Positions 7,217 to 18,508 of a stretch of 43,639 nt of DNA are shown piece by piece. Origin of the DNA: Marinobacterium sp. (GTDB taxonomy: Bacteria; Pseudomonadota; Gammaproteobacteria; Pseudomonadales; Balneatricaceae); assembly GCA_003250495.1 (NCBI GenBank), contig QKGH01000237.1:1-43639 (forward strand). The letters are read 5' to 3'. The translations under genes were made by a program, and so were the position numbers. Positions within the stretch are counted from its first letter, which is position 1. Each line of letters opens with the position of its first letter. Below the pieces are notes generated by a model that was given only the letters and a program-made list of their open reading frames with translations, searched no databases and had not been told where the DNA came from.

Positions 7217-8374
7217 TTACTCATCCTCCAGATACAGGGTGCCGGTAGCGATCAGCTCGAGCAGCAGCGTGCGCGCTTCGGCGTCGGGTAGCTGCTGCGG
7301 GCGGTAGTGTCGCTGCGCGCACAGCGCACGGGCGAGCTGGGCAGTACTGCCGGTGCAGGGGTAGGCACGACCATCGGCGAACAGCTGCAGGGTTCCGTCG
7401 CCGTTCTCGATAAAGGCCAGGCGGGCGCCCTCGTTACGGGTCAGGCCGTTGCCCTCCTCGAGCCAACCGGCGAGTTCGTCGTCCGTCAGCTCTTCGCCCT
7501 CGCTCTGCAGCTCAGGGTATTTGGGGTCGGTCATATAACGGCCAAACCAGTTTGTCAGCAGGCTCTCGTCCTGCAGATATTGCTGCAAAATGGTGCGGAC
7601 CTGGCCCAGTGCGGCGGCGCTGATCTCGCCCGGATTGTCCTGCAACGGCAGCTCCGGATCGGCGTAGCGGGTCTCGCGGCCCAGTTTCTCGCCGACAAAG
7701 TCGCTGAAGCTGCGCAGGATCTCGTTGTGCGCCGGGGCGCGGAATCCGATCGACAGGGTCATGCAGTCGTCGCCTTCGGCCACGCCATTGTGGGCGATGC
7801 AGGGGGGCAGGTAGAGCATGTCGCCGGCCTCGAGGTGCATCACCTGTTCCGGTTCCCACTGCGGCAGGATCATCACCGGCGTGTCGTCGCGGCGCGGCGA
7901 GTGCTCGTTGCAGATTGGCCCGAGCTCCCAGCGCCGTACCCCGCTGGCCTGCAGCAGGAACACGTCGTAGTTGTCGTAGTGGGGGCCGACACCGCCGCCG
8001 TCCACGGCGTAACTGATCATCAGGTCGTCGACGCGCCAGTTGGGAATGAAATTGAAGCGCTGTACCAGGTCGGCGGCTTCCGGTACCCAGTGATCCACCG
8101 CCTGTACCAGCAGGGTCCAGTGCTGTTCCGGCAGCGAGCCGAAGCGGCTGTCGTCGAACGGCCCGTGTTCCAGCTGCCAGTCGCCGCTGTTGGGGTTGAA
8201 CTGGATCAGACGCGATTCGACCTCGCTCTCGCAGGCCAGGCCGGCGAGTTCGTCCGGCGTGATCGGCGGTTCGAAATCGGGGCAGGCGTTGCGGATCAGC
8301 AGCGGTTTCTTATGCCAATATTCGGCCAGGAAGCGTTCGGCACTCAGCTCGCCGAGAGGGTATTGGTCGATCAT
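7217..8374 (-). CDS. roxA: Ribosomal oxygenase RoxA (L16 arginine 3-hydroxylase, YcfD type)
   Basis: This 385-residue JmjC/cupin oxygenase shows the iron triad H132-x-D134 (GPHYDNYDVF) and H195 (PPCIAHNG), closely matching E. coli YcfD positions. The family hydroxylates an arginine of ribosomal protein L16 (uL16) using 2-oxoglutarate and oxygen. The C-terminal third carries the dimerisation and winged-helix regions. The ATG at 8374 lies 3 bp after the trmJ stop and its AAGGAG ribosome-binding site is inside the end of trmJ, so the two are cotranscribed and probably coupled. Both gene products act on the translation apparatus. Confidence 0.93.
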   Translation of the reverse strand: MIDQYPLGELSAERFLAEYWHKKPLLIRNACPDFEPPITPDELAGLACESEVESRLIQFNPNSGDWQLEHGPFDDSRFGSLPEQHWTLLVQAVDHWVPEAADLVQRFNFIPNWRVDDLMISYAVDGGGVGPHYDNYDVFLLQASGVRRWELGPICNEHSPRRDDTPVMILPQWEPEQVMHLEAGDMLYLPPCIAHNGVAEGDDCMTLSIGFRAPAHNEILRSFSDFVGEKLGRETRYADPELPLQDNPGEISAAALGQVRTILQQYLQDESLLTNWFGRYMTDPKYPELQSEGEELTDDELAGWLEEGNGLTRNEGARLAFIENGDGTLQLFADGRAYPCTGSTAQLARALCAQRHYRPQQLPDAEARTLLLELIATGTLYLEDE

Positions 8375-8377
8375 CTG

Positions 8378-9106
8378 TTACTCCTTGGTCAGCCGGGCGA
8401 CCGTTTCTTCGACCGAGTTCAATATGCCGCGCAGCATGCCCAGCTCGGCTTTTTCCGGGCGTGTGCGGTTGAAGTAGCGGCGCAGTTTGTCCAGTACGCG
8501 CCCTTCGTGTTGCACGATGATGAACTGCGTCAGCCGTAATACCCGCTCCAGGTGGTCGTAGAACTGGGCCATCTCCTGCTGGCGCGGGTAGGGGGCGTCC
8601 GACATGCGCTCCGGTGTCAGTTGGCCGTTGGCCCTGCGCAGCTCGTAACACACCAGCTGGATCGCCTGGGCCACGTTCAACACCGGGTAGTCGGGGTTGG
8701 CGTCGATATAGAGGTGGCGATTGCACGCCAGCATCTCTTCGTTGTTCAGGCCCATGGTTTCGCGCCCGAACAGGATCGCGATCTGACCGCTATGGGCTTC
8801 CTGTACCGCCAGCGCAGCGCTTTGCTCCACATCTAACAGTGGCAGATTGTAGCTGCGCTCGCGGGCGCTGGTGCCGATCACCAGCTGACAGTCGGCAATC
8901 GCCTCGTCGAGGCTGCTGACGACCCGGGCCGTGGCGAGAAGATCCTTGGCGCCGGCGGCGCGGGACTCCGCTTCGGTGTCGGGAAAGGCGCGGGGATTGA
9001 CCAGCCACAGCTGCGACAACCCCATGTTCTTCAGGGCGCGCGCGGCGGCGCCGATGTTGCCGGGATGGAAAGTTTCGACCAGGACGATGCGGATATTGCT
9101 GAGCAT
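8378..9106 (-). CDS. trmJ: tRNA (cytidine/uridine-2'-O-)-methyltransferase TrmJ
   Basis: This 242-residue SPOUT-class methyltransferase has the N-terminal IRIVLVETFHPGNIGAAARA, a central ILFGRETMGLNNEE, and the trefoil-knot AdoMet site PVLNVAQAIQLVCYEL. TrmJ methylates the ribose of nucleotide 32 in the anticodon loop of several tRNAs. The C-terminal part (about 165-242), with the helical LERVLRLTQFI segment, is the usual TrmJ extension. The Cys/Arg-rich end of TrmL is not present, which favours TrmJ. It is the first gene of a two-gene unit with roxA. Confidence 0.88.
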   Translation of the reverse strand: MLSNIRIVLVETFHPGNIGAAARALKNMGLSQLWLVNPRAFPDTEAESRAAGAKDLLATARVVSSLDEAIADCQLVIGTSARERSYNLPLLDVEQSAALAVQEAHSGQIAILFGRETMGLNNEEMLACNRHLYIDANPDYPVLNVAQAIQLVCYELRRANGQLTPERMSDAPYPRQQEMAQFYDHLERVLRLTQFIIVQHEGRVLDKLRRYFNRTRPEKAELGMLRGILNSVEETVARLTKE

Positions 9107-9151
9107 GCTAAGACCGTTGACTGCTGGGTTACCTGCTGGGGGTTACAACGC

Positions 9152-9176
9152 AAAAGAGCCGGCGTACCGGCTCTTT
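9152..9176 (-). terminator. Terminator downstream of purB
   Basis: AAAGAGCCGG and CCGGCTCTTT form a perfect 10-bp stem with a 4-nt loop. Read on the minus strand it ends in a T4 run, 20 bp after the purB stop. It separates the mnmA-hflD-purB unit from trmJ-roxA. Confidence 0.85.
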
Positions 9177-9195
9177 CATCCAGGATGGCCTGGGC

Positions 9196-10656
<1,461 letters not shown>

Positions 10657-11349
10657 TTACTGATGTTCGAGGACGCGTTTCAGCGAGGGGCGTACCCGGG
10701 AACGGAAAAAGAACAGGTGCCAGCGTTTGCCGCCGACCTGGCGCCACAGGATGGTCGCGCGGATCCCGGCCAGCAGCAGGGCGCGGATGCGCGCGGCATT
10801 TTCACTGTTCTGCAGGTAGCGCGGATCGCCGCCGACCTGGATGCGCTGGCTGAAGGTGCTCAGCGTGTCCTGGTACAGCGCCGCGATACCGGCGATGACA
10901 TTGCTGTGGGTGTAGATCGACGGATGATCGAAGACGGCGGTGCCGCTGGTCTCGCCGCTCTGCTGTTCGGCGGCGAAGTAGCGCGCCTTCTCGGCCAGCT
11001 GGTCCAGGCGTGAGCCTATCTCCTGCAGCATCTCCGGGCGGGCATCGAGTTTGCGCTCCAGCTGGATCAGGCTCAGCGCGTAGCGCATCACCTCGGGGTT
11101 GAAGCGGCGGCTGCTGTTCTCGACCAGCTCCTTGAGTTGCTTGAGGCCCAGGCCCAGGTTGTAGGGCAGGTCGTGGACGCCACCGAACACATCTTCGGTC
11201 AGTTGCGGATCCGACACGAACAGGCTGGCGATCGAGGTCTCATAGCTGTTTTGCGCCACCATGCCACGGCGCGCGATCTGTTCCACCAGGCTGACCGACT
11301 GGAACAGGCCGGCCAGGGCGATCATCTGTTCGTCATGCTGCCGTGACAT
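10657..11349 (-). CDS. hflD: HflD homologue
   Basis: The protein has 230 residues and matches HflD along its length ([59 protein letters not shown]). HflD is an all-helical protein at the inner face of the cytoplasmic membrane. In E. coli it was found through its effect on lambda lysogeny by sequestering CII. Its cellular role is otherwise unclear, and its conserved place between mnmA and purB is the best context clue. Its start lies within the 3' end of mnmA (17-bp overlap), so the two are translationally linked. A basic C-terminal tail ([13 protein letters not shown]) may contact the membrane. Confidence 0.92.
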   Translation of the reverse strand: MSRQHDEQMIALAGLFQSVSLVEQIARRGMVAQNSYETSIASLFVSDPQLTEDVFGGVHDLPYNLGLGLKQLKELVENSSRRFNPEVMRYALSLIQLERKLDARPEMLQEIGSRLDQLAEKARYFAAEQQSGETSGTAVFDHPSIYTHSNVIAGIAALYQDTLSTFSQRIQVGGDPRYLQNSENAARIRALLLAGIRATILWRQVGGKRWHLFFFRSRVRPSLKRVLEHQ

Positions 11350-12478
11350 CTGGGCGCTCCTGGTCTGCGGTGCGGGAGGTGGTTTCGATTACGCCGCCGC
11401 CGAGGCACCAGTCGTCGAGGTAGAATACCACCGATTGGCCGGGCGTTACGGCGCGCTGCGGCTGGTCGAACTGCACCCGGTAGCGGCCGTCGGGTGTTTT
11501 GTCCAGAACGCAGTCCTGGTCGGCCTGGCGATAGCGCACCTTGGCCTTGCAGCGCAGTGGCAGCGACGGCTCTGTACCGCTGATCCAGAAAATGTCGCTG
11601 GCGGTCAGCCAGTCGGCGTAGAGCAGCGGGTGCTGCTGACCCTGGACGGCGATCAGCACGTTGCGCACCAAGTCCTTGCCGGCAACGAACCAGGGCTCTT
11701 CGGGATGGTTGGCCAGGCCACCAATGCGCAGGCCCTGGCGCTGGCCGATGGTGTAATACATCAGTCCCTGGTGCTCACCGATCACTTCGCCGTCCGGCGT
11801 TTCGATCTTGCCCGGTTGCGCCGGCAGGTACTGCTTGAGGAAATCGCTGAACCGGCGCTCACCGATAAAGCAGATGCCGGTGCTGTCCTTTTTGTTGAAG
11901 GTCACCAGCCCGTGCTGTTCGGCCAGCGCCCGCACCGCCGGCTTCTCCAGCTCGCCAACCGGAAATAGCGACTGGGCAAGCTCCGCTTCGCCGACCTGGT
12001 GCAGGAAGTAACTCTGATCCTTGTTGGCGTCCAGTCCCTTGAGCAGAACGGCCTGCCCGTCGCGTTCGCCGCGGCGCACGTAGTGGCCGGTGGCGATCAG
12101 GTCGGCGCCCAGCATATGGGCGTACTCGAGGAAGGCCTTGAACTTGATCTCGCGGTTGCACAGGATGTCGGGGTTGGGGGTGCGACCGGCACGGTACTCC
12201 TCGAGGAAGTGCTCGAACACGTTGTCCCAGTACTCGGCGGCGAAATTGGCGGTGTGCAGCGGGATGCCCAGCTTGTCGCATACGGCCTGGGCATCGGCGA
12301 GGTCGGCCAGCGCGGTACAGTATTCGGTACCGTCATCCTCCTCCCAGTTCTTCATGAACAGTCCTTCCACCCGATACCCCTGTTGCATCAGCAGCAGCGC
12401 GGAAACGGAGGAATCGACACCGCCGGACATGCCGACGATCACTGTGGTAGCGGCATTGGCCGCCCTGATGTCACTCAT
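11333..12478 (-). CDS. mnmA: tRNA-specific 2-thiouridylase MnmA
   Basis: This 381-residue enzyme makes the 2-thio group of uridine 34 in tRNA for Glu, Gln and Lys, using ATP and persulfide sulfur passed along the Tus relay. The PP-loop SGGVDSS is at about 18-24, followed by MKNWEEDDG. The catalytic cysteines lie in [12 protein letters not shown] and TGICFIGE. I chose the ATG at 12478, giving [12 protein letters not shown] at 12490 overlapping the nudJ stop would add four residues. It sits 8 bp after nudJ and overlaps hflD by 17 bp, in the order known from E. coli. Confidence 0.95.
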   Translation of the reverse strand: MSDIRAANAATTVIVGMSGGVDSSVSALLLMQQGYRVEGLFMKNWEEDDGTEYCTALADLADAQAVCDKLGIPLHTANFAAEYWDNVFEHFLEEYRAGRTPNPDILCNREIKFKAFLEYAHMLGADLIATGHYVRRGERDGQAVLLKGLDANKDQSYFLHQVGEAELAQSLFPVGELEKPAVRALAEQHGLVTFNKKDSTGICFIGERRFSDFLKQYLPAQPGKIETPDGEVIGEHQGLMYYTIGQRQGLRIGGLANHPEEPWFVAGKDLVRNVLIAVQGQQHPLLYADWLTASDIFWISGTEPSLPLRCKAKVRYRQADQDCVLDKTPDGRYRVQFDQPQRAVTPGQSVVFYLDDWCLGGGVIETTSRTADQERPDVTAA

Positions 12479-12486
12479 CTGTTTTA

Positions 12487-12954
12487 TCAATCTGTTTCGG
12501 TCAGGGGGTAGTCCGGCTCGTGGATCAGGCCCAGCGGGTAGCGGATACCGGCAAGATAGTCGTCAATACAGCGAAGAACCAGCTCGCTGCGCAGTTGGCT
12601 GCGGCGCGCGGCGACCTCGTCGCGACTCAACCAGAGGGCGCGGACGATGCCGTCATCGAGTGGACGCTCCTTATCCTGGCTGATCGCCCGGGCGGTAAAG
12701 CAGGTACGGTGGTAGGTCACGCCATTGGCGGGCGCGTAATAGACATAAACGCCAAGTACATGCTCGGGCTCTACCTGCCAACCGGTTTCCTCCAGCGTTT
12801 CGCGGCGGGCGGCATCAATGAAACGTTCGTTGGCTTCCAAGTGGCCCGCGGGCTGGTTCAGCACCAGTTTTCCGTTGGAGAATTCCTCCACGAGCAGGAA
12901 ACGTCCCTGATCCTCGACGATGGTGGCGACAGTTGCGTGTGGGGTCCAGCGCAT
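12487..12954 (-). CDS. nudJ: NUDIX hydrolase NudJ
   Basis: This 155-residue NUDIX protein has a complete Nudix box, starting GHLEANE and ending RETLEETGW (about 37-59). NudJ (YmfB) hydrolyses nucleoside di- and triphosphates and, in E. coli, the thiamine intermediate HMP-PP. N-terminal [12 protein letters not shown] and central TYHRTCFTA match this branch. The ATG at 12954 follows AAGGAAAGCG. It heads the nudJ-mnmA-hflD-purB unit. Its divergent neighbour is moaE, with 94 bp between the starts that must hold both promoters. Confidence 0.88.
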   Translation of the reverse strand: MRWTPHATVATIVEDQGRFLLVEEFSNGKLVLNQPAGHLEANERFIDAARRETLEETGWQVEPEHVLGVYVYYAPANGVTYHRTCFTARAISQDKERPLDDGIVRALWLSRDEVAARRSQLRSELVLRCIDDYLAGIRYPLGLIHEPDYPLTETD

Positions 12955-13048
12955 CGCTTTCCTTCATGACTTTTTCATCGTTAACGAAGCGCCGATAATA
13001 CCAGTTTGTAGCGGGGCATGCTGCCCCGTCATGGTCGAGGAGGTGGAG

Positions 13049-13537
13049 ATGGCCGATAGCGCAACGGGGGATGAAGTCGCGATCCAGAGCGAAGAGTTCG
13101 ATCTGGCCGGCCTCAATACGCTGCTGCATGCGGACGGTGCGCGCAGCGGTGCCGTGGTCACGTTTAGCGGACGGGTGCGGGAGCATGTCGGGGAGGCGTT
13201 GCTGGCGATGGAGCTGGAGCACTACCCGGGGATGACCGAAAAGGCGCTGCAGCGGATCGTCGCCCTGGCCAGGGAGCGCTGGGAGCTGGGGGTGGTCGTG
13301 GTGCGGCATAGGGTCGGTCGGCTGTTGCCGGGGGAGGATATCGTCTTCGTCGGCGTGTCCAGCGCGCACCGTCAGGCGGCGTTCGAGGCGGCGCAATTCA
13401 TCATGGATTTTCTGAAGCGGGACGCACCGTTCTGGAAGAAGGAGATCCTGGCGAGCGGGGGGCACTGGGTCGAGCAGAAGCAGAGCGACCTCAACGCCGC
13501 TTCGGCCTGGCAGCACGGGAACGATGATCAGGGGTAG
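13049..13537 (+). CDS. moaE: Molybdopterin synthase catalytic subunit MoaE
   Basis: This 162-residue protein matches Moa[29 protein letters not shown], and the active-site lysine region [13 protein letters not shown]. With the sulfur carrier MoaD it adds two sulfurs to precursor Z to make molybdopterin. The ATG at 13049 is chosen because GGAGG lies five bases upstream; the open frame before it is unconserved. No moaA, moaC or moaD is near. The gene sits alone between nudJ and rluE, which are close neighbours in enterobacteria. Its last 47 bp overlap the 3' end of rluE on the other strand. Confidence 0.9.
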   Translation: MADSATGDEVAIQSEEFDLAGLNTLLHADGARSGAVVTFSGRVREHVGEALLAMELEHYPGMTEKALQRIVALARERWELGVVVVRHRVGRLLPGEDIVFVGVSSAHRQAAFEAAQFIMDFLKRDAPFWKKEILASGGHWVEQKQSDLNAASAWQHGNDDQG

Positions 13538-14114
13538 CGCGGCGCGCGTTTGCCGGCCCGGCGCCTAGCGGAAGGTTGACGTCGGTAATCCGATACTGCC
13601 CGGGCTGGAGCTGATCCAGCGCCCAGGGGCCGATGGCCTGGCGCACCAGGCGCAGCGTGGGATGGCCGACGGCGGCGGTCATCCGTCGCACCTGCCGGTT
13701 ACGGCCTTCGCTAATCTTCAGCTCTATCCAACTGGTCGGCTGATTGGCGCGCTGGCGGATCGGCGGGGTGCGCGGCCAGAGTGGGGGCGGCTCTATACGA
13801 CGTGCCTTGGCGGGCCGGGTCGGGCCGTCGTTGAGCAGGACGCCGCTGCGCAACTGCGCCAGCGCGGCCGGACCGATCTCCCCCTCGACCTGCACCAGGT
13901 AGGTCTTTTCCAGCTTGAATCTGGGGTTGGCTAAACGCTGCTGCAGCGCGCCATCGTCGGTCAGTATCAGCAGGCCTTCCGAGTCATAGTCCAGTCGTCC
14001 TGCCGCGTAGATATCGGGTAGCTGAATGAAGTCGGCCAGGGTGGCACGCCCCTGTGGGTCGGTGAACTGACTCAATACATTAAATGGCTTGTTAAACAAG
14101 AGGATGCGCGACAT
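13491..14114 (-). CDS. rluE: 23S rRNA pseudouridine synthase RluE
   Basis: This 207-residue RsuA/RluE-family enzyme has the catalytic motif [12 protein letters not shown] (Asp of RLD), the opening [15 protein letters not shown] and the later [23 protein letters not shown]. RluE makes pseudouridine 2457 in helix 89 of 23S rRNA. There is no N-terminal S4 domain, as expected for RluE. The C-terminal basic tail ([18 protein letters not shown]) is unconserved and is the part that overlaps moaE. In E. coli rluE lies beside icd and nudJ; here icd is absent and moaE has taken the intervening place. Confidence 0.9.
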   Translation of the reverse strand: MSRILLFNKPFNVLSQFTDPQGRATLADFIQLPDIYAAGRLDYDSEGLLILTDDGALQQRLANPRFKLEKTYLVQVEGEIGPAALAQLRSGVLLNDGPTRPAKARRIEPPPLWPRTPPIRQRANQPTSWIELKISEGRNRQVRRMTAAVGHPTLRLVRQAIGPWALDQLQPGQYRITDVNLPLGAGPANARRATPDHRSRAARPKRR

Positions 14115-14298
14115 CGTGCCAGTGGTTTATGGTCTTTGATAGAACAACAACAGATCATCGCCGCACACTGCCGGGCAGTTGGCGGATCTGCATTAAGATT
14201 ACCGTGCGTGCGTCAACCCCGGAGAATCGCCTGAGGTTGCAAGCTGGCTTGTCTCCCGCAGGACCAGCTCAAGCGACCTCAGTCTCTGCTGTCTGGGC

Positions 14299-14505
14299 TC
14301 AGTCGAGTGCCCGGATATTGACAGCATGTATGCCCTTGGGACCGGGTTTCGTCTCAAATTGCACGGTCTGACCGGCTTTCAAGCTTTTGTAACCGTCGGC
14401 CAGAATTGCAGAGAAGTGGGCAAACAACTCTTCTTCAAAGGCGTCGGACAAGATGAAGCCGTAGCCTTTGGCATTGTTGAACCACTTTACTTTCCCTGTC
14501 TGCAT
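14299..14505 (-). CDS. cspD: Cold-shock-domain protein CspD
   Basis: This 68-residue single-OB-fold protein has RNP1-like KGYGFI and RNP2-like LFAHFSAI, opening TGKVKWFNNAKGYGF. The divergent position next to clpS-clpA is that of cspD in E. coli and Pseudomonas. CspD is a nucleic-acid-binding, stationary-phase protein that inhibits replication in E. coli. Loop residues match CspD rather than CspA. The gene has a leader of about 140 nt if the candidate promoter at 14653 is right. Confidence 0.9.
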   Translation of the reverse strand: MQTGKVKWFNNAKGYGFILSDAFEEELFAHFSAILADGYKSLKAGQTVQFETKPGPKGIHAVNIRALD

Positions 14506-14652
14506 AGGCTGCTCCCGTTGATTTCGCTCTGCTTAAAGCCATATAAAGGTTGTATGACCTGGTGCGCGAACCTCCGACACTTGGGTGTGGAAGGTACTCC
14601 TTTACATCACCGCAGGGACTGCTGATACTGGGGGAACACTCCTGCTCGAAGC

Positions 14653-14661
14653 AGTATAACA
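14653..14661 (-). promoter_or_regulatory. Possible extended -10 promoter of cspD
   Basis: On the minus strand the sequence reads TGTTATACT, an extended -10 box, with no good -35. It would give cspD a long untranslated leader, a common property of cold-shock genes. The evidence is the motif alone. Confidence 0.35.
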
Positions 14662-14735
14662 TCTGTCGAGCTTGACTCCAGAGCTGCGTATATTGATTCG
14701 AAGTTCTTTGTTGAATATAGAGAAATCAGTTACTT

Positions 14736-15101
14736 ATGTCGCGCTATTGCAACAGCGAAATCAGATTGATGGCGGAGGATTCCGACCAGAACGATCATCA
14801 CAACGATAACGGCTCCCTGGCGACAGCCAAGGCGAAGCCAGAGCTTAAGCGGCCCCCTATGTACCGTGTTGTACTGATGAATGACGACTACACCCCGATG
14901 GATTTTGTGGTTGAAGTTCTGATGATTTTTTTCAATATGAACCAGGAGAAGGCGACACAGGTGATGCTGTCGGTCCATACTCAGGGAAAGGGGGTATGCG
15001 GCGTATTCACACGGGATGTCGCTGAAACTAAAGCCGCGCAGGTGAATCAGTATTCCAGAGAGAATAAGCACCCGCTGTTGTGTGAAGTAGAGTCGGTCTG
15101 A
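14736..15101 (+). CDS. clpS: ATP-dependent Clp protease adaptor ClpS
   Basis: This 121-residue adaptor has the conserved core [24 protein letters not shown] and ends [11 protein letters not shown]. ClpS binds N-degrons (N-terminal Leu, Phe, Tyr, Trp) in the pocket formed around NDDYTPM and passes them to ClpA. The flexible N-terminal 40 residues are rich in Asp, His and Asn. I keep the ATG at 14736 because the resulting SEIRL resembles the SQIRL of Pseudomonas ClpS; an ATG at 14769 is the alternative. It is 15 bp ahead of clpA. The genes that make N-degrons, bpt and aat, lie within 4 kb. Confidence 0.94.
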   Translation: MSRYCNSEIRLMAEDSDQNDHHNDNGSLATAKAKPELKRPPMYRVVLMNDDYTPMDFVVEVLMIFFNMNQEKATQVMLSVHTQGKGVCGVFTRDVAETKAAQVNQYSRENKHPLLCEVESV

Positions 15102-15116
15102 CAGGAGGCTGCAGCC

Positions 15117-17375
15117 ATGTTGAATCGCGAGCTTGAAGAAACCCTGAGTGCGGCTTTCAAAGCAGCCCGGGATAAACATCATGAGTTTATGACGGTCGAG
15201 CATCTGCTGCTCGCGCTGCTAGACAACCGTCAGGCCGCCGAAGTCCTGCATGCCTGCGGAGTCGATTTCGACCGCCTGCGCCAGCAACTGTCAGTCTTTA
15301 TCGATGAGACGACGCCGCTGCTACCGCAGAACGTTCCCAATCTGGAGACCCAGCCAACCCTGGGGTTCCAGCGCGTGTTGCAGCGCGCGGTCTTTCATGT
15401 GCAGTCCTCGGGTAAAGCCGAGGTCAGCGGGGCCAACGTGCTGGTGGCGATCTTCAGCGAGCAGGAGAGCCATGCGGTCTACGTACTGCAGCAGCAGGGG
15501 ATAGAGCGGATCGATGTCGTCAACTATATCTCCCACGGTATCTCCAAGGTAGGCGAGCAGGAGGGACAGGAGCAGGAGTCCGCCACCGAGAGCGAGGAGG
15601 GGGTGGAAGCGGGTAAGAGCCAGCTGAGCCAGTATGCGGTCAACCTGAACCAGCAGGCGGCCCTGGGGCTGATCGACCCGCTGGTCGGGCGCGATGCCGA
15701 GGTCGAGCGGGTGGTGCAGATCCTGTCGCGGCGGCGCAAGAACAACCCGCTGCTGGTCGGTGAGGCCGGTGTCGGCAAGACCGCGATCGCGGAAGGGTTG
15801 GCCAAGCTGATCATCGAGGACAAGGTACCCGAAATCATCGCCAACAGCGTGGTCTATTCACTGGATCTGGGGGCGTTGCTGGCCGGTACCAAGTATCGCG
15901 GCGACTTCGAGAAACGTCTCAAAGGGTTGCTGGCAGAGATCAAGCGTCAGCCCCATGCCATCCTGTTTATCGACGAGATCCACACCATTATCGGTGCCGG
16001 GGCGGCGTCCGGCGGCTCCATGGATGCTTCCAACCTGCTCAAGCCGCTGCTCAGTTCCGGTGAGATCCGCTGTATCGGTTCGACCACTTTCCAGGAGTTC
16101 CGCGGTATCTTCGAGAAGGACCGCGCCCTGGCACGGCGCTTCCAGAAGGTGGATGTGCTGGAGCCGAGCGTCAGCGACACCTATCAGATCCTGAAGGGGC
16201 TGAAGTCGCGCTTCGAGGAGCACCATGAGCTGGAGTACAGCGACGAGTCTCTGAAGGCGGCCGCCGAGCTGGCGGACCGCTACATCAACGACAAACATAT
16301 GCCCGACAAGGCGATCGATGTGATCGACGAGGCGGGTGCCTATCAGCGCTTGCTACCCAAGGAGCGGCGCAAGAAACGTATCGAGGTGGAGGATGTGGAG
16401 TCGGTTGTCGCCAAGATCGCCCGAATTCCGCCGAAGAGCGTCAGTATCTCCGATAAAGAGCAGCTGCAGAAACTCGATACCAATCTGAAGATGGTGGTGT
16501 TGGGGCAGGATGAGGCGATCACGACGCTGTCTGCGGCAATCAAGCTGTCGCGGGCGGGGCTGAAAGCGCCGAACCGTCCGGTGGGCTCGTTCCTGTTTGC
16601 CGGTCCGACCGGGGTGGGCAAGACCGAGGTGACGACGCAGCTGGCCCGGGTATTGGGTATCGAGCTGGTGCGCTTCGATATGTCCGAATACATGGAGCGG
16701 CACACGGTGTCCCGGTTGATCGGTGCGCCTCCCGGCTATGTCGGTTTCGACCAGGGCGGCCTGCTGACCGAGGCGATCACCAAGTCACCGCATTGCGTGC
16801 TGCTGCTCGACGAGATCGAGAAGGCGCATCCGGAAGTATTCAACCTGCTGTTGCAGGTGATGGATAACGGCACGCTGACCGATAACAACGGTCGCAAGGC
16901 GGATTTCCGCAACGTGATTCTGGTGATGACGACCAACGCCGGTGCCGAGCAGATGAGTCGGCCCTCGATCGGCTTCACCCATCAGGATCACAGCACCGAC
17001 GGCATGGAGGCGATCAAGCGTCTGTTCACGCCGGAGTTCCGTAACCGCCTGGATGCGATCATCCAGTTCAAACCGCTCGGTCTCGATATCGTCAAGGGTG
17101 TGGTCGACAAGTTCCTGACCGAACTGCAGGCCCAGCTCGACGAGAAGCGTGTGGTATTGAATGTCGATGACGATGCGCGCGACTGGCTGGCGGAGCATGG
17201 CTACGATGAGCAGATGGGGGCTCGTCCGATGCAGCGCCTGATCCAGGAGAAGATCAAGAAGCCGTTGGCTGAGTTGATCCTGTTTGGGGAGCTGGCTGAA
17301 GCGGGGGGCGAGGTCGATATTCGCGTCGGTGAGGATGGGGATATAGAGCTGGAGGTCGCCGCGGTGGCAGCCTGA
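15117..17375 (+). CDS. clpA: ATP-dependent Clp protease ATP-binding subunit ClpA
   Basis: The protein has 752 residues. It shows an N-domain (about 1-145, starting [16 protein letters not shown]), the first AAA+ module with Walker A GEAGVGKT (about 215) and Walker B FIDEIH, and the second module with GPTGVGKTE (about 496) and [10 protein letters not shown]. The ClpP-docking tripeptide IGF is at about 615. ClpA unfolds substrates, including those brought by ClpS, and threads them into ClpP. AGGAGG lies 9 bp upstream of the ATG. It is cotranscribed with clpS. ClpP is outside the window, probably next to the clpX whose end opens the window. Confidence 0.97.
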   Translation: MLNRELEETLSAAFKAARDKHHEFMTVEHLLLALLDNRQAAEVLHACGVDFDRLRQQLSVFIDETTPLLPQNVPNLETQPTLGFQRVLQRAVFHVQSSGKAEVSGANVLVAIFSEQESHAVYVLQQQGIERIDVVNYISHGISKVGEQEGQEQESATESEEGVEAGKSQLSQYAVNLNQQAALGLIDPLVGRDAEVERVVQILSRRRKNNPLLVGEAGVGKTAIAEGLAKLIIEDKVPEIIANSVVYSLDLGALLAGTKYRGDFEKRLKGLLAEIKRQPHAILFIDEIHTIIGAGAASGGSMDASNLLKPLLSSGEIRCIGSTTFQEFRGIFEKDRALARRFQKVDVLEPSVSDTYQILKGLKSRFEEHHELEYSDESLKAAAELADRYINDKHMPDKAIDVIDEAGAYQRLLPKERRKKRIEVEDVESVVAKIARIPPKSVSISDKEQLQKLDTNLKMVVLGQDEAITTLSAAIKLSRAGLKAPNRPVGSFLFAGPTGVGKTEVTTQLARVLGIELVRFDMSEYMERHTVSRLIGAPPGYVGFDQGGLLTEAITKSPHCVLLLDEIEKAHPEVFNLLLQVMDNGTLTDNNGRKADFRNVILVMTTNAGAEQMSRPSIGFTHQDHSTDGMEAIKRLFTPEFRNRLDAIIQFKPLGLDIVKGVVDKFLTELQAQLDEKRVVLNVDDDARDWLAEHGYDEQMGARPMQRLIQEKIKKPLAELILFGELAEAGGEVDIRVGEDGDIELEVAAVAA

Positions 17376-17413
17376 TGGCTGGCCACCCCGTGCGTCTGTC
17401 GCTGCCGCTGATG

Positions 17414-17632
17414 TCAGCGTGCGCGATAGACGATGCGGCCTTTGCTCAAATCGTACGGGGTCAGCTCAACTTTCACTTTATCGCCAGTCAGAATGCGGAT
17501 GTAGTTCTTGCGCATTTTGCCTGAAATGTGAGCGGTGACGACATGACCGTTTTCCAGCTCAACACGGAACATAGTGTTGGGCAGGGTGTCGATCACCGTA
17601 CCTTCCATCTCAAATGAATCTTCTTTGGCCAT
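17414..17632 (-). CDS. infA: Translation initiation factor IF-1
   Basis: The 72 residues form the S1-like OB fold of IF-1: [23 protein letters not shown], then [35 protein letters not shown]-1 occupies the A site of the 30S subunit during initiation. The position between clpA and bpt/aat is the conserved gammaproteobacterial one. It converges on clpA with 38 bp between, and no clear hairpin terminator separates them. Confidence 0.97.
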   Translation of the reverse strand: MAKEDSFEMEGTVIDTLPNTMFRVELENGHVVTAHISGKMRKNYIRILTGDKVKVELTPYDLSKGRIVYRAR

Positions 17633-17772
17633 TCACTCTTTACCTCTGGGCAGTTATTGCACCCGGCTTCGATACACGCCGGCCGGAAAGCGCAATATTT
17701 TGCCCTAAATTCTGAAAAAACTCCATTAGAAATGGCTGCCGTATCCACTCTTGGCATCGAATGGCCGGCGCC

Positions 17773-18480
17773 TCAGACCCTGACCCACTGGTCGGCGATC
17801 AGCATCTCCAGCGGCCGATAGGCGGTCTTGTAACGCATCTTGCGGCAGTCTCTGACCCAGTAGCCGAGGTACAGGTAATGCAGGCCCATCCTGGCGGCGG
17901 CATCTATCTGCCACAGGATGGCGTAGGTGCCGAGGCTGCGCTGTTCCGCGTCGGTATCGTAGAAGGTGTACAGTGCGGACAGGCCCTGGGAGAGGTGGTC
18001 GGTAACGGCGACAGCCAGCAACTTGTCGTCCGGATCCCGGAACTCGTAGAAGGTACAGGGCTGTTTGCCCTCGACCAGAAAGCTCATGAACTGGCTCGGG
18101 GAGGGGGGGTACATATCGCCGTCGGCGTGGCGATCGCTGATGTAGCGGTCGTAGAGGCGGTAGTACTCGATGGTTAACTGGGGCGAGCGCGCCCTTACCC
18201 GCAGGTCGGCGTTACGCTTCCAGATCCGGCGCTGGGTTTTGGACGGCTTGAAATCGTTGACCGGGATCCGCACCGACACGCAGGCGTTGCAGTTATCGCA
18301 GTGGGGGCGGTAGATATGCGAGCCGCTGCGGCGAAAGCCCAGATCGCTCAGTTGGCTGTAAAGGGTATCGCTGACACGGGCCTGGGGGTCGACGAACAGG
18401 GTCTTGGCCTTGCGGCCCGGCAGGTAGCTGCAGTCATGGGCAGGGGTCGCGTAAAAACGCAGGGTCTGCAGATCACTCAT
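17773..18480 (-). CDS. bpt: Aspartate/glutamate leucyltransferase Bpt
   Basis: This 235-residue enzyme transfers leucine from Leu-tRNA to proteins with N-terminal Asp or Glu, creating an N-degron. The cysteine-rich N-terminal region (HDCSYLPGRKAKTLFVDP, HCDNCNACVSVRIPV) and C-terminal YLGYWVRDCRKMRYKTAY are typical of the bacterial ATE1-like family. Bpt is the branch with leucyl rather than arginyl transfer, known from Vibrio vulnificus. It lies 28 bp after aat on the same strand, so both tagging enzymes are probably one operon, with infA further downstream. Confidence 0.93.
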   Translation of the reverse strand: MSDLQTLRFYATPAHDCSYLPGRKAKTLFVDPQARVSDTLYSQLSDLGFRRSGSHIYRPHCDNCNACVSVRIPVNDFKPSKTQRRIWKRNADLRVRARSPQLTIEYYRLYDRYISDRHADGDMYPPSPSQFMSFLVEGKQPCTFYEFRDPDDKLLAVAVTDHLSQGLSALYTFYDTDAEQRSLGTYAILWQIDAAARMGLHYLYLGYWVRDCRKMRYKTAYRPLEMLIADQWVRV

Positions 18481-18508
18481 TTCTCGTTATGTTCTCCCGC
18501 AAAAACAA

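Noticed and set aside
14560-14640. GGAGGTTCGCGCACCA-like string on the minus strand, reminiscent of a tRNA 3' end
   Set aside because: No acceptor, D or anticodon arms can be folded around it, and it lies in the cspD leader.
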